The position numbers were made by a program, and so were the translations under genes. The notes under the pieces are model-generated. The model had not been told where the DNA came from and did no database searches. It saw only the letters and a list, made by a program, of their open reading frames with translations. A stretch of DNA of 64,000 bases from assembly GCA_012959785.1 (NCBI GenBank), contig DUCM01000005.1, forward strand, positions 186,001-250,000, read 5' to 3'. Below are positions 44,260-53,060 of the stretch, one piece after another (the first letter of the stretch is position 1; the number at the start of each line of letters is the position of its first letter). Origin of the DNA: Planctomycetota bacterium (GTDB lineage Bacteria; Planctomycetota; UBA1135; GCA-002686595).

Positions 44260-44276
44260 GGGCGGCGAAGCCGCCC
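44260..44276 (-). terminator. GC hairpin downstream of cheY
   Basis: On the minus strand GGGCGGC-TTC-GCCGCCC followed by TCTTGG, 40 bases after the CheY stop. A stable, UUCG-like loop stem with only a weak T-tract; likely a partial terminator or mRNA-stabilising structure between cheY and the CheX-like genes. Confidence 0.45.
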
Positions 44277-44316
44277 GTTTGGGATGGTTCAGGTGCTTCG
44301 GCATTAATAGGCCAGG

Positions 44317-44691
44317 CTAGCTGAAGTACGGGTCGAGCACGCAGCGAATGCTGTCGGGAGTGAAGGGCTTGGTCACATAGCCGTTGGCGCCGCTTGACAT
44401 GGCGCTCGCGATCATGGCTTCACCACCTTCCGTGGTGACCATGATCACGGGCAGGGCCTCTGTCGAGTGCGCCTCGCGGACGGCCTTGACCAGATCGATG
44501 CCGTTCATCTCGGGCATGTTGATGTCACTCAGGATCAGCCCGACATCCGGATTGGCCACGAGCTGCTCGAGGGCTTCGATGCCGTTGCTGGCTTCGAGGA
44601 TGCTATCGACGGCGATCTCGGCTTGGCGGAGGACGCGCTTGATGATCTTCCGCATGGTGGACGAGTCATCGACAATCAGGAGCTTCTTCAT
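44317..44691 (-). CDS. CheY-like single-domain response regulator
   Basis: 124-residue stand-alone receiver. Acidic pocket VDDSS (Asp 8-9), phosphoacceptor Asp 56 (LILSDINMPEMNG), Thr 87 (VTTEGG) and Lys 108 (VTKPF) are all present, as is the CheY-like opening MKKLLIVDDSSTMRKIIKRVL. The ATG at 44691 starts right at the first strand; the frame is open further upstream but that part has no receiver content. No output domain, so it acts by protein binding. It heads a CheY-CheX-CheX set on the minus strand without a kinase gene. Confidence 0.93.
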   Translation of the reverse strand: MKKLLIVDDSSTMRKIIKRVLRQAEIAVDSILEASNGIEALEQLVANPDVGLILSDINMPEMNGIDLVKAVREAHSTEALPVIMVTTEGGEAMIASAMSSGANGYVTKPFTPDSIRCVLDPYFS

Positions 44692-44780
44692 GGGCTGTAG
44701 CGTTGGGCTATGGAGACAGGTTTTGGGGAACGCGCGGGGAATTCGCCTCACAAGAAACTGGGGTCCTGGCGAAACAGGGG

Positions 44781-44800
44781 CCGCGGGAGGCCTCCCGCGG
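44781..44800. promoter_or_regulatory. Perfect 20-bp palindrome CCGCGGGAGGCCTCCCGCGG
   Basis: Uninterrupted inverted repeat 90 bp upstream of the cheY ATG, in the 289-bp spacer between panB and cheY. It could be an operator for cheY or part of the panB transcript end. I see no gene in this spacer. Confidence 0.5.
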
Positions 44801-44964
44801 AGGAGCACGGCTGCTCTATTCTTCGGCACGGACATACGGCCCCGCTTGAGGCCATCCGCGGGTTATTCCCCTTCGAGGGCGTCCCTACAGCCTCGCGGGC
44901 CTCGCCCACGCGCCCTCAACCCCAGGAGGGGAGAGCGGCCCTGTAAGTCGTTCCCGGAGAGTTG

Positions 44965-44975
44965 CCCCCCCCCCC
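44965..44975. repeat. Homopolymer tract of 11 C
   Basis: Eleven consecutive C bases (G on the minus strand) start 6 bases past the panB stop codon. Long homopolymers are prone to slippage and sequencing error; the tract lies outside coding sequence. Confidence 0.8.
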
Positions 44976-44980
44976 AGAGT

Positions 44981-45805
44981 TCAGTAGCTCTCGTCCACCC
45001 CGGGAAAGTCCCCGGTGCGGACATCGTCCGCGAAGCGCTTGAAAGCCCCCAGCATCTCTTCACCGAGTTGCGCATAGCGCCTCACGAAGCGCGGGTGGAA
45101 GCGGGTGTAGAGGCCCAACATGTCATGGCTGACGAGAATCTGGCCATCGCATCCGCTGCCGGCTCCGATGCCGATCACAGGCACATCCAGCTCCTGTGAA
45201 ATTTCCTTCGCCAGGCTGGCGGGAATTTTTTCGAGCACGATGGCGAAGGCACCGGCGTCTGCCAGGGCGCGGGCATCGCGCCGCAGAACATGGGCCTCTT
45301 CCTCGGTAGTGGCCCGCACCTGGTACGAGCCGAACTTGTGGATCGACTGGGGCGTCAAGCCCAGGTGCCCCATGACCGGGATACCGGCTTCAACCAAGCG
45401 GAAGACCGTGGGACAGATCGGCTCACCGCCCTCCAACTTGACGGCCTCCACATGGGATTCCTTGACCATGCGCCCCGAGTTGCGCAGGGCATCATCGCAG
45501 TTGACCTGATAGCTCATGAAGGGCAAGTCCCCCACCACCAGGGCGCGGTCGACGCCGCGACTCACCAGGGCTGCGTGGTAGAGCATGTGGTCCAGCGTTA
45601 CGGTGACCGTGGTTTCGAGGCCCTGCACCACCATGGCCACCGAGTCTCCCACCAGGATCACATCGATCCCGGCGCGGTCCAATTCCTGGGCCATCAGATG
45701 GTCGTAGGCTGTCAACGCCACGATGCGCTGACCGGCCTGCTTCATCTCGGTCAGACTCTTGGTGGTGATCTTGCGACGAACTTCGTCGTTGTGTGCGGCA
45801 CTCAT
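44981..45805 (-). CDS. panB: 3-methyl-2-oxobutanoate hydroxymethyltransferase
   Basis: Makes ketopantoate from 2-oxoisovalerate and methylenetetrahydrofolate, first step of pantothenate (coenzyme A) synthesis. 274 residues, typical length. Magnesium and substrate residues align with the family: Asp 54 (LVGDSVAMVVQG), Asp 93 (VVGDLPFMSY), Glu 125 (AVKLEGG), then GHLGLTPQS and the IGIGAGSGCDGQILV loop. The gene stands alone on the minus strand; panC and panD are not nearby. Confidence 0.96.
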   Translation of the reverse strand: MSAAHNDEVRRKITTKSLTEMKQAGQRIVALTAYDHLMAQELDRAGIDVILVGDSVAMVVQGLETTVTVTLDHMLYHAALVSRGVDRALVVGDLPFMSYQVNCDDALRNSGRMVKESHVEAVKLEGGEPICPTVFRLVEAGIPVMGHLGLTPQSIHKFGSYQVRATTEEEAHVLRRDARALADAGAFAIVLEKIPASLAKEISQELDVPVIGIGAGSGCDGQILVSHDMLGLYTRFHPRFVRRYAQLGEEMLGAFKRFADDVRTGDFPGVDESY

Positions 45806-45906
45806 GGGCGGTCTCCAGGTGGGAAGGCTCTAGTTTAGCCCGGATTCACAGCGGAGCAGGAGGGCAATTCTCTGGCGAAAGACCTCGATTCGGAGCCAAC
45901 TCCCGC

Positions 45907-47562
45907 TCAGGGCCCCGCCCGCACCCCAACGCCCACCCGCAAAAGCGCCTGGGCGCTGCGCACTCCGTCGAGGGCGGCGCTCATGATGCCGCCCGAGTAA
46001 CCAGCGCCTTCCCCCACGGGCCACAGGTTTGTCCAGCCCCGGGCCCGGCGCGAGATTGGATCACGGGGAATGCGCAGGGGCCCCGACGAGCGGGTCTCGA
46101 TCCCCACGAGCAGCGCTTCTGGGCCGCCAAAGCCCGGCAGGGAGTGATCAAAACGAAGCAAGGCCCGGGCGAGGGCCGACTTGCCCGGTTCGGGCAGCAA
46201 ACAGTCGATCCTCTCGGGCCGCACCCCAAAAGTATAGCTGCAAGCGGGCAACCGTGAGCTCTCCCGACCAGCCAAGAAGTCCGTGGCCACCTGAGCCGGT
46301 GCCGTGTAGTCCGCACCCCCAGCTTCAAAGAAGCGTTCCTCGAGTCGCCGGCGAAAGTCCAGGCCCGCGAAGGGCTCGCTGCCGAACAGCTCCGGGGAGT
46401 AGGTCGTCACCACAGCACTGTTGGCGTAGGGCGACGAGTGGGTCGAGTTGCTCATGCCGTTCGTACACAAGAGCCCCGCCGTATTCACGCTGGCCACAAT
46501 CTTGCCTCCTGGGCACATGCAAAAACTGTGGGCCCCGGACAGCCCCCCGCCTGCCTTACAGACCAAGTTGTAACTGGCGGCGTCGAGCCGATTCGCCCAC
46601 TGGCCATGGCGCGCGCTGTCGATCAATTCCTGGGGGTGCTCGATGCGAACTCCAAGCTGGAAGGGTTTGGCTTCGAAGGGCACACCCTGGGCGTGCAGCG
46701 TGCGCCATGTGTCCTCGGCGCTGTGACCGGGGGCGAAGAGCAGGCCATCGCAAGCGATCTCGCCGCCATTCGTCTCGATAGCCACGATGCGCCGTTCGGG
46801 ACCGGGCGCGAGGATCAACTTTTCGAGTCGCGTGTCGAAGCTGTAACGAACTCCGACTTCCTCAAGTCGCTCTCGCAGAGCGGGCAGAACTCGGTGCAGA
46901 CGGTCGGTGCCAATGTGTGCCCTGGCGTCCCAGAGGATGTCTTCGCGGGCCCCCGCGGCAACGAGCTCGCGCAAGAGGCACACCTCGAGGGGGTCGTCCA
47001 CGCGAGTATAGAGCTTGCCGTCGGAGTAGGTGCCGGCGCCACCCTCGCCGAAGAGCAAGTTGGACTCGGGGTTGGGTTCGCGGGAGCGATGAAAGCCCAC
47101 CAGATCCTTGGAGCGTTTTTCGAGCCGGGCGCCGCGCTCGATCAAACTCACCCGGACGCCGTTGAGTGCCAGGCACAAGGCCGCGAAGGTGCCTGCGGGC
47201 CCCGAGCCCACCACCACCAGCCGCGGAGCCCGTGCGCCGCGAAACTCAGAGGCCAATTCGCAACCGGCCAGTTCCTCGGGCGGCGGCGCTGGCCGCAGGT
47301 GGCCCGACTTCTTGAGCTGAGCTAGCTTGCGGCTCTTTGCTCCCGGCGCAAGAACCACCTCCACGGCCAAGCTCCAGCGTGGCGCGCGGCCGCCGCGGTG
47401 GCCGCGCAGGTCCAGCGAGCGCTTGAGCCAGCGCAGCGACACGAGTTTCCCGGGCTCGAGCCCGAGGCGCGCCAGGACCTGCTCGCGGGCCGCACTCCTT
47501 GGCGCGTCGAGGGCCAGCTCAAGGCCGTGCAGTTTCCATCTTTCTTGGACTTCAGAGTTCAC
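45907..47562 (-). CDS. FAD-dependent dehydrogenase (COG2509 type)
   Basis: 551 residues. An N-terminal domain of about 100 residues (ARLGLEPGKLVSLRWLKRSLD, then a strand-rich part) precedes a FAD-binding domain with VVVGSGPAGTFAALCLA near residue 115 and RGARLEKRSKDL. Further family marks: NLLFGEGGAGTYSDGKLYTR, GGGLSGAHSFCMCPGGKI, NGMSNSTH, and the C-terminal GEGAGYSGGIMSAALDG. Members are uncharacterised oxidoreductases found widely. The GTG at 47562 is chosen because longer versions run into the divergent gene that begins at 47613. Low-complexity residues upstream of the GTG support this. Confidence 0.85.
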   Translation of the reverse strand: MNSEVQERWKLHGLELALDAPRSAAREQVLARLGLEPGKLVSLRWLKRSLDLRGHRGGRAPRWSLAVEVVLAPGAKSRKLAQLKKSGHLRPAPPPEELAGCELASEFRGARAPRLVVVGSGPAGTFAALCLALNGVRVSLIERGARLEKRSKDLVGFHRSREPNPESNLLFGEGGAGTYSDGKLYTRVDDPLEVCLLRELVAAGAREDILWDARAHIGTDRLHRVLPALRERLEEVGVRYSFDTRLEKLILAPGPERRIVAIETNGGEIACDGLLFAPGHSAEDTWRTLHAQGVPFEAKPFQLGVRIEHPQELIDSARHGQWANRLDAASYNLVCKAGGGLSGAHSFCMCPGGKIVASVNTAGLLCTNGMSNSTHSSPYANSAVVTTYSPELFGSEPFAGLDFRRRLEERFFEAGGADYTAPAQVATDFLAGRESSRLPACSYTFGVRPERIDCLLPEPGKSALARALLRFDHSLPGFGGPEALLVGIETRSSGPLRIPRDPISRRARGWTNLWPVGEGAGYSGGIMSAALDGVRSAQALLRVGVGVRAGP

Positions 47563-47612
47563 AGGCCACAGGGTACTTGGTCCCGCTCCGCCAGGGGCAC
47601 TACCCTTGGGGT

Positions 47613-48878
47613 ATGCCCTCATCAAATCGACCCAGCCGTGGCCGTCGCGGCTCCAAGCGCCGCAACAAGCGCTCACCCCTCTTCGACCAACTGATCTTCG
47701 CTGCCGACCGACAACAAACCGCCGGCGCGCAGCCACTCGTCTCCTACGACGAGGACGATGACCAGGAGTTCCTCCAAGCGCTTGAGCGCTATGCCACGAC
47801 GCGTATCAGCCTCAAACGGCGCGGGGTCAACCACGGATCTTGGGCCGAACTGGACTTGAGCGCATCCGGTATCGACCTCGGAGGGAACACGACCCCAGAG
47901 AGCTTGCACGCGGATTGGAGGGCGGCCAGGCCAATCCTGTTTCCCGGCGCCGTGGGCCCCATCCCCAGCGAGGAAAGCCAGCGAGCTCTGGCCCTCTACA
48001 CACAACTCGGCGCTCCCCGGGGCCTCGAAGAGTTTCTCAGCTCCGCCGGTTGCGACAAACTCCAGCCCCTCGAATTTGCCGACAGCCGCGACATCGCTCG
48101 GGTCCGCGTGGGCCCTCTGGGCTCGCCCTGGATGAAAAGCGCACGGCTCTCGGATTGGGAAGGCGACGAGTCCTTGCGACTGAGGGTGTCCTTCGGGCGT
48201 GAGGTCGACGACGACGCCGCTCGCAATGCCGCGAGCCAAGCAGCCGTGGCCGACCTGGCCGAGCGCGTTCTGCCCGGCGCCGCACGCCTGTCCCAAGCGC
48301 CGGCTCTGCGCCGCCAGGTCGAGGACCTGCTCGGCACAAAAGCACTCTACACCCAACACATCGCCTACTGGAACGCCCCCGGCGGCGGCGCTCTCTTCCA
48401 CCATGACGCCTTCGACGAAGCCACTGCCGGCGGTCAGCGCGGTGTGATCTTCACCCAACTCGTGGGACAGACGGCCTGGCTGGCCCTCTCCAACGCAGAC
48501 CTCGGCCGGCGCATTGCCGAGTTCACCGAGGCCCTCGATGAGGGGCTGAACGACTGGGTGCTGCGGGAGTTGTGGCCCGAGCGCCGGGACTTTGAGCGCA
48601 TCCTGGCCAAGAGTCGCGATTCTGGAGCCGTGGCAGGCGAGCTTTCCCTGGCGGGCTGCGGCTGCTTCGCTGGCCTCGTTAACCGTGGACCGGAATTCAC
48701 ATCCTTCCTGGCCGACTGCGGCCATGGCCTCGTGCTGCGCGAGGGCGACGCCTTGCTATTGCCGAACCACAGCCTAAAGAACACCACCATGCACTCGGTC
48801 TTCTACGCCTCCCAAGCAGGGCCGACCTACGGTATTTCCTGTGCCCTGCGTGAAGACCTGGCCCAGCGCGAAGGCTAG
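47613..48878 (+). CDS. Uncharacterised protein, possibly cupin/JmjC-like oxygenase
   Basis: 421 residues; very basic N-terminus (about 1-22, RGRRGSKRRNKR), then no recognised family. The second half shows a pattern like iron-binding cupin_8/JmjC enzymes: FHHDAFDE (His 263/264, Asp 265) on one strand, QLVGQTAWLALS about 20 residues later, and REGDALLLPNHSL followed by TTMHSVFYAS (His 394). That would give the His-x-Asp...His metal triad of 2-oxoglutarate oxygenases. It is an inference from spacing only. It is followed after 12 bp by a methyltransferase gene on the same strand, suggesting a joint modification function. Confidence 0.5.
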   Translation: MPSSNRPSRGRRGSKRRNKRSPLFDQLIFAADRQQTAGAQPLVSYDEDDDQEFLQALERYATTRISLKRRGVNHGSWAELDLSASGIDLGGNTTPESLHADWRAARPILFPGAVGPIPSEESQRALALYTQLGAPRGLEEFLSSAGCDKLQPLEFADSRDIARVRVGPLGSPWMKSARLSDWEGDESLRLRVSFGREVDDDAARNAASQAAVADLAERVLPGAARLSQAPALRRQVEDLLGTKALYTQHIAYWNAPGGGALFHHDAFDEATAGGQRGVIFTQLVGQTAWLALSNADLGRRIAEFTEALDEGLNDWVLRELWPERRDFERILAKSRDSGAVAGELSLAGCGCFAGLVNRGPEFTSFLADCGHGLVLREGDALLLPNHSLKNTTMHSVFYASQAGPTYGISCALREDLAQREG

Positions 48879-48890
48879 ATTAGAGCGCTC

Positions 48891-50102
48891 ATGGATACGC
48901 TTCCGCGCCCCCTCACAGCCCTCGCGGCCCCAGATTTCGCCCAGGTCCTTGACGATCTTCAGCTCCCTGTCTCCCAGGTAGCGACGAGCCCCGGCGAGGA
49001 GCGCTCCGCGCCCGCCTTGCTACTGGGCGCGCCAGCCTCCTCCGGCAGCAAGCTGGGGCGCCAGGTGGCAGAGCTCGCCGCGGCCAACCTGGCTCCCACG
49101 GGAACACTCTTGCTGTTCCTCGAAGGTCGCCGTAGCCAGCGCGAGCTCGCCGCCTGGCGCAACGGGCTCTGGCCCTTGTGGCATGTGAGCGTGATCTACA
49201 CCCTGAGCACCGCGGGCACGACGCGCCAGACTCTGGCTGGCAGCGAACGCCTGGAGGGCCAGGCTCCCAAAGCCCACCGCGTGCACTCGGGCAGCCTATT
49301 CGTCGCGCGCCATCGCGTGCACGCCATGGGGCCCGATGTCACCCGGGAAAAATTCGACGCCAATGCCAGCGGCTGGAACGGCGATCCGGGCGGACCGGGC
49401 TACCCTCACTTCCGCTGGATGCGTCGCTTCGTGGCCTGCTTTGCTCCTATTGCCCCTGGTGCGCGGCTGCTCGACTTTGGCTGCGGCGCCGGCTGGTGCG
49501 GCATCGAAGCCGCCAAACGCTATTCCGCCGCGTCTTTGCGCTTCTTCGACCCGAGCCCCGAGATGGTGCGCATCGCCACCTCCAACGCCGCTGCCGCTGG
49601 CATCGAGGACGCCCTCGGGCGCACGGGCTTCGGCGAGGCGCCACCCTTGCCAGCTGCCGATGAAGAGCCCTTCGATGCGGTCATCTCCTCTGGAGTCGTG
49701 AGCTTCGCCCCGGACCCAGAAGCCTGGCTGGCGGGTTTGGCGCCCTGCGTGGCCCGCGGCGGCCAACTGGTCATCGGCGACATCATGCGTGAGTCCCAGG
49801 GCTTCGGTCGACGGCGCCGCGAAAAGCCGCTCCTACCCGCTCGAGAATTGAACGCGGCCTCGCCCGCCGACCTGCGCCAGGGCCTGGAAGGCTTGGGCTT
49901 CGAGCATCAAAAGACAGCGGGCTACCAACTCACCCGGCCCTTCCCCGAGGCCATGCATCTGAGCGAGACGCACCTCAAGGGGCTCTTGACCTATCCTTTG
50001 CTCTGGTGCAACCAGATCGGCGCTGCCACCGGTGCCGTTCTTGGCGTGCCGCCCTTGACTCGGTTCGACTCCTGGGTGATGAGCTTTCGGCGCCGGGACT
50101 AA
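48891..50102 (+). CDS. SAM-dependent methyltransferase with extra N-terminal domain
   Basis: 403 residues. Residues about 150-400 form a class I methyltransferase: motif I LLDFGCGAGWCGIEAA (193-208), an acidic end of strand 2 in RFFDPSPEMVRIA, and motif IV-like FDAVISSGVVSFAPDPEAWL. Residues 1-140 look like the C-terminal half of a second Rossmann-type methyltransferase (GTLLLFLEG, WHVSVIYTL) without a SAM loop, so the protein may be a degenerate tandem. Substrate unknown. It is probably co-transcribed with the cupin-like gene, 12 bp upstream, and converges on accD. Confidence 0.7.
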   Translation: MDTLPRPLTALAAPDFAQVLDDLQLPVSQVATSPGEERSAPALLLGAPASSGSKLGRQVAELAAANLAPTGTLLLFLEGRRSQRELAAWRNGLWPLWHVSVIYTLSTAGTTRQTLAGSERLEGQAPKAHRVHSGSLFVARHRVHAMGPDVTREKFDANASGWNGDPGGPGYPHFRWMRRFVACFAPIAPGARLLDFGCGAGWCGIEAAKRYSAASLRFFDPSPEMVRIATSNAAAAGIEDALGRTGFGEAPPLPAADEEPFDAVISSGVVSFAPDPEAWLAGLAPCVARGGQLVIGDIMRESQGFGRRRREKPLLPARELNAASPADLRQGLEGLGFEHQKTAGYQLTRPFPEAMHLSETHLKGLLTYPLLWCNQIGAATGAVLGVPPLTRFDSWVMSFRRRD

Positions 50103-50184
50103 AAGCGGCCCGTCGCTTTGTTCAGGCGTCGCCGATCCGGCGTTGGGGAGCTATTTCCGGGCGCCGCAGATCCGGCGCCGGGAA

Positions 50185-51174
50185 TTAGGCGTCAACAGAC
50201 TCATCCGACCAGGCCTTACGGCCGAAATCGATCAGGCTGGCGATGGTTTCGTGCATGTCATCGCGGTGCACGATGGCGTCCACCTGGCCCCTGTCCAGCA
50301 GGAACTCGGCGCGCTGAAAACCCGGCGGCAGTTCTTGCTTGAGGGTGGTGGCAATCACCCTCGGACCGGCAAAACCGATCAGGGCTCCGGGTTCGGCCAG
50401 GGTGATATCACACACGGAGGCAAAGGAAGCGGTCACGCCCCCGGTGGTGGGGTTGGTCATAACGCAGATCGAAAAGCCGCCTCGCTCGTTCAGCCGCGAA
50501 AGGGCCGCGCAGGTCTTGGCCATCTGCATCAAGGACAGCATGCCCTCGTGCATTCGCGCTCCACCGGAGGAGGTGAACAGCACGAGGGGCAACTTATTGG
50601 TCATGGCCAATTCGGCGGCCAGGGAAATCTTCTCCCCCACGACCTCGCCCATGGAACCACCCATGAATTTGAAGTCGAGCACGGCCAGCACAACGCGGCG
50701 GCCGAGAATCTTGCCGAATCCAGATAGCAAGGCCTCGTTTTGGCCCAAACGCTCGACGGCGCGAGCGATCTTCTCCGCGTAGGTCACCTTGTCGGTGAAG
50801 TCCAACCGGTCCATGGCCGTCAATTCGGCGAAGCGCTCATCGAAGGTGCCCTCGTCGAGGATGAAGTCGATGCGCGCCGCGCCGGGCATGGTGAAGTGAA
50901 AGCCGCACGAGGGGCATACCATGCGTTTGCCCTCGAGCTCCTTGCGGAAAATCGTATCGGCGCACGACTCGCACTTGAGCCAAAGGCCACCGGGCATGTC
51001 CTTTTTCTTGAAGAGGCGCCGGCGGCGCTCCTTGCCCGTGGACGCCTGGGGAGTCTCCGCGGACGGCTGCTTTTTGTCCGCGGACTCGGGTTCCCGCGAC
51101 TCGTCGTCGCGTTCTTCTGCTTGCGCCGTCACGATCGGTACCTCTGCCTGTTCGAGTTCTGCATCATGATTCAA
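50185..51174 (-). CDS. accD: Acetyl-CoA carboxylase carboxyltransferase subunit beta
   Basis: Transfers the carboxyl group from biotin to acetyl-CoA in the first step of fatty acid synthesis. A zinc ribbon with Cys 68, 71, 87 and 90 (CESC ... CPSC) is followed by the crotonase-like carboxyltransferase core: MGGSMGEVVGEK, LVLFTSSGGARMHEGM, NPTTGGVTASFA, GFAGPRVI. About 60 acidic/basic low-complexity residues precede the ribbon. The likely start is the TTG at 51174, overlapping the rpe stop as TTGA and giving 329 residues; a GTG at 51132 is an alternative. Last gene of gap-pgk-rpe-accD. accA is not in the window. Confidence 0.93.
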   Translation of the reverse strand: MNHDAELEQAEVPIVTAQAEERDDESREPESADKKQPSAETPQASTGKERRRRLFKKKDMPGGLWLKCESCADTIFRKELEGKRMVCPSCGFHFTMPGAARIDFILDEGTFDERFAELTAMDRLDFTDKVTYAEKIARAVERLGQNEALLSGFGKILGRRVVLAVLDFKFMGGSMGEVVGEKISLAAELAMTNKLPLVLFTSSGGARMHEGMLSLMQMAKTCAALSRLNERGGFSICVMTNPTTGGVTASFASVCDITLAEPGALIGFAGPRVIATTLKQELPPGFQRAEFLLDRGQVDAIVHRDDMHETIASLIDFGRKAWSDESVDA

Positions 51175-51848
51175 TGGGCCGCGGCTCCCGCCCCCGCACG
51201 CAATAGGGCCATGCGCTCGCCACGGTCGCTGCTGCCGTAGATGGCCGAACCAGCCACCAGGGCGTTGGCTCCCGCTTCCACGCACAGGGGTACGGTTTCG
51301 AGATCCAGGCCCCCGTCCATCTCCACCTCGCCCTGGAAGCCGCCAGCCCGCAACCAGCGCACCTTGTCGAGAACCTCGGGCATGAAGGCCTGGCCGCCGA
51401 AGCCGGGCACCACGCTCATGACCAGCACCAGGTCCACCTCGTCCAAGAGATCAGCCACGGTCTCGATGGCCGTGGCCGGATTGAGGGCCACGCCAACCTG
51501 AGCTATGCCTGCGTCCCGGAAGGCCACGATGATCTCGCGAGCCTGCTCGATGTCCCTTGCGACCTCGATGTGAAAGGTCAGCACGTGGGCTCCGGCCTTG
51601 GCGAAGGCGCCAGCGTAGCGCGCCGGCTCGCTGATCATCAAGTGCACGTCGAGGGGCACGCGGGCCACCTTGGCGATACTCGCCACCACCGGCGGGCCGA
51701 TGCTGATGTTGGGCACGAAGTGCCCGTCCATCACATCCACATGGTGCCAGTCGGCCCCACCGGCCTCGACATCAGCGAGGTCCTCGGCCAGGCGCGTAAA
51801 GTCGCAGGCGAGCAGGGAGGGCGCGATGCGTATGGGGGGCGTGTTCAT
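51171..51848 (-). CDS. rpe: Ribulose-phosphate 3-epimerase
   Basis: Interconverts ribulose 5-phosphate and xylulose 5-phosphate. 225-residue TIM barrel with IAPSLLACDF, WHHVDVMDGHFVPN, LDVHLMI, the phosphate loop MSVVPGFGGQAF, and EMDGGL with GSAIYG. The start overlaps the pgk stop by 4 nt, and the end overlaps the accD TTG by 4 nt, so pgk, rpe and accD are translationally coupled. Confidence 0.96.
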   Translation of the reverse strand: MNTPPIRIAPSLLACDFTRLAEDLADVEAGGADWHHVDVMDGHFVPNISIGPPVVASIAKVARVPLDVHLMISEPARYAGAFAKAGAHVLTFHIEVARDIEQAREIIVAFRDAGIAQVGVALNPATAIETVADLLDEVDLVLVMSVVPGFGGQAFMPEVLDKVRWLRAGGFQGEVEMDGGLDLETVPLCVEAGANALVAGSAIYGSSDRGERMALLRAGAGAAAH

Positions 51849-53041
51849 CGAGGATCATCATAGCAGAGGAGCGCTGCAATACCGGGCAGCTCGCGGCCCT
51901 CAAGCAGCTCAAGGGAGGCGCCGCCCCCGGTGGAAATATGGTCGATGCCCAAGCTCAGGCCGAACTGCTCCACAGCTGCCACGGAATCGCCGCCGCCCAC
52001 CACGGTGTAGGCCTCGGAGGAGGCCACAGCGCGCCCCACGGTCTCGGTGCCGGCCTGGAAGGACTCCCACTCGAAGACCCCCATGGGGCCGTTCCAGACC
52101 ACACTCCGGGCTGCGGCGATCTCGGCGCTGTAAAGCTCGGCGGTGCGCGGCCCGATGTCAAGGGCCATCCAACCCTCGGGAATCTGCTCCACGGTACGCA
52201 GATCGGCATCCTTGGAGAAGCCCGAGGCCACCACATGGTCCACGGGCAGACAGAGACGCACGCCCAGGCGCTCGGCTTTCTTGCGGGCCGCGCGCAGGGA
52301 ATCGAATTGATCGGTTTGCAACAGCGAGTCGCCCACGCACTCGCCCTCGGCCGCCAGGAATGTGTAAGCCATACCGCCGCCCACCAAGATGGCGTCCACC
52401 TTGTCGAGCAGAGCATCGATGACGGTCAGCTTGTCCGAAACCTTGGCTCCGCCGAGGATGGCCACCAAAGGTCGCGCCGGATCATCGAGGATGCGTTCAA
52501 AGGCCGCGAGCTCCGCCTGGAGCAACTCGCCCGCCGCTGAGGGCAGGACGCGGGCCAACCCAGCCACCGAGGCGTGGTCGCGGTGGGATGTGCCGAAGGC
52601 GTCGTTGACGAAGACATCGCCGAGCCTGGCGAACTGGGCCGCGAGATCCGGATCACCGAGAGTCTCGCCGGGGTGAAAGCGCACATTTTCGAGCAGCATC
52701 ACGGTCCCTGGCGCCGCGGCATCGATGGCCTTCGAGACCTCCGCGCCCACGCTCTCGTCGAGTTTCTCCACGGGACTCTCGAAGAGTTCCGCCAGGCGTC
52801 GGCCCACTCCATCGAGGCGCAGGGTCTCCACGACTTCGCCCCCCGGTCGCCCGAGGTGCGAGAGCAGAATGGGTTGCCCGCCCGCTGCCTGCACCGCCCG
52901 CAGGGTGGGCAGGGCGCGCCGGATGCGGGTGTCGTCGCCGATCTCACCGGTTTCCCCGAGGGGCACATTGAAGTCCACGCGCAAAAGTACGCGGCGACCT
53001 TTGAGGTCAAGGGTCTCGAGCGCGGGGACTTTCAGATTCAT
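51845..53041 (-). CDS. pgk: Phosphoglycerate kinase
   Basis: ATP-producing glycolytic kinase. 398 residues, normal length, starting MNLKVPALETLDLKGRRVLL. Marks: RVDFNVPLGETGEI, ILLSHLGRPGG, LLENVRFHPGET, FVNDAFGTSHRDHAS, AILGGAKVSDKLTVIDAL, VWNGPMGVFE, and the C-terminal GGGDSVAAVEQFGL and STGGGASLELLEG. It lies 19 bp downstream of gap and overlaps rpe by 4 nt. Confidence 0.97.
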   Translation of the reverse strand: MNLKVPALETLDLKGRRVLLRVDFNVPLGETGEIGDDTRIRRALPTLRAVQAAGGQPILLSHLGRPGGEVVETLRLDGVGRRLAELFESPVEKLDESVGAEVSKAIDAAAPGTVMLLENVRFHPGETLGDPDLAAQFARLGDVFVNDAFGTSHRDHASVAGLARVLPSAAGELLQAELAAFERILDDPARPLVAILGGAKVSDKLTVIDALLDKVDAILVGGGMAYTFLAAEGECVGDSLLQTDQFDSLRAARKKAERLGVRLCLPVDHVVASGFSKDADLRTVEQIPEGWMALDIGPRTAELYSAEIAAARSVVWNGPMGVFEWESFQAGTETVGRAVASSEAYTVVGGGDSVAAVEQFGLSLGIDHISTGGGASLELLEGRELPGIAALLCYDDPR

Positions 53042-53060
53042 CGGTTCTCCAGGGGCAGGC

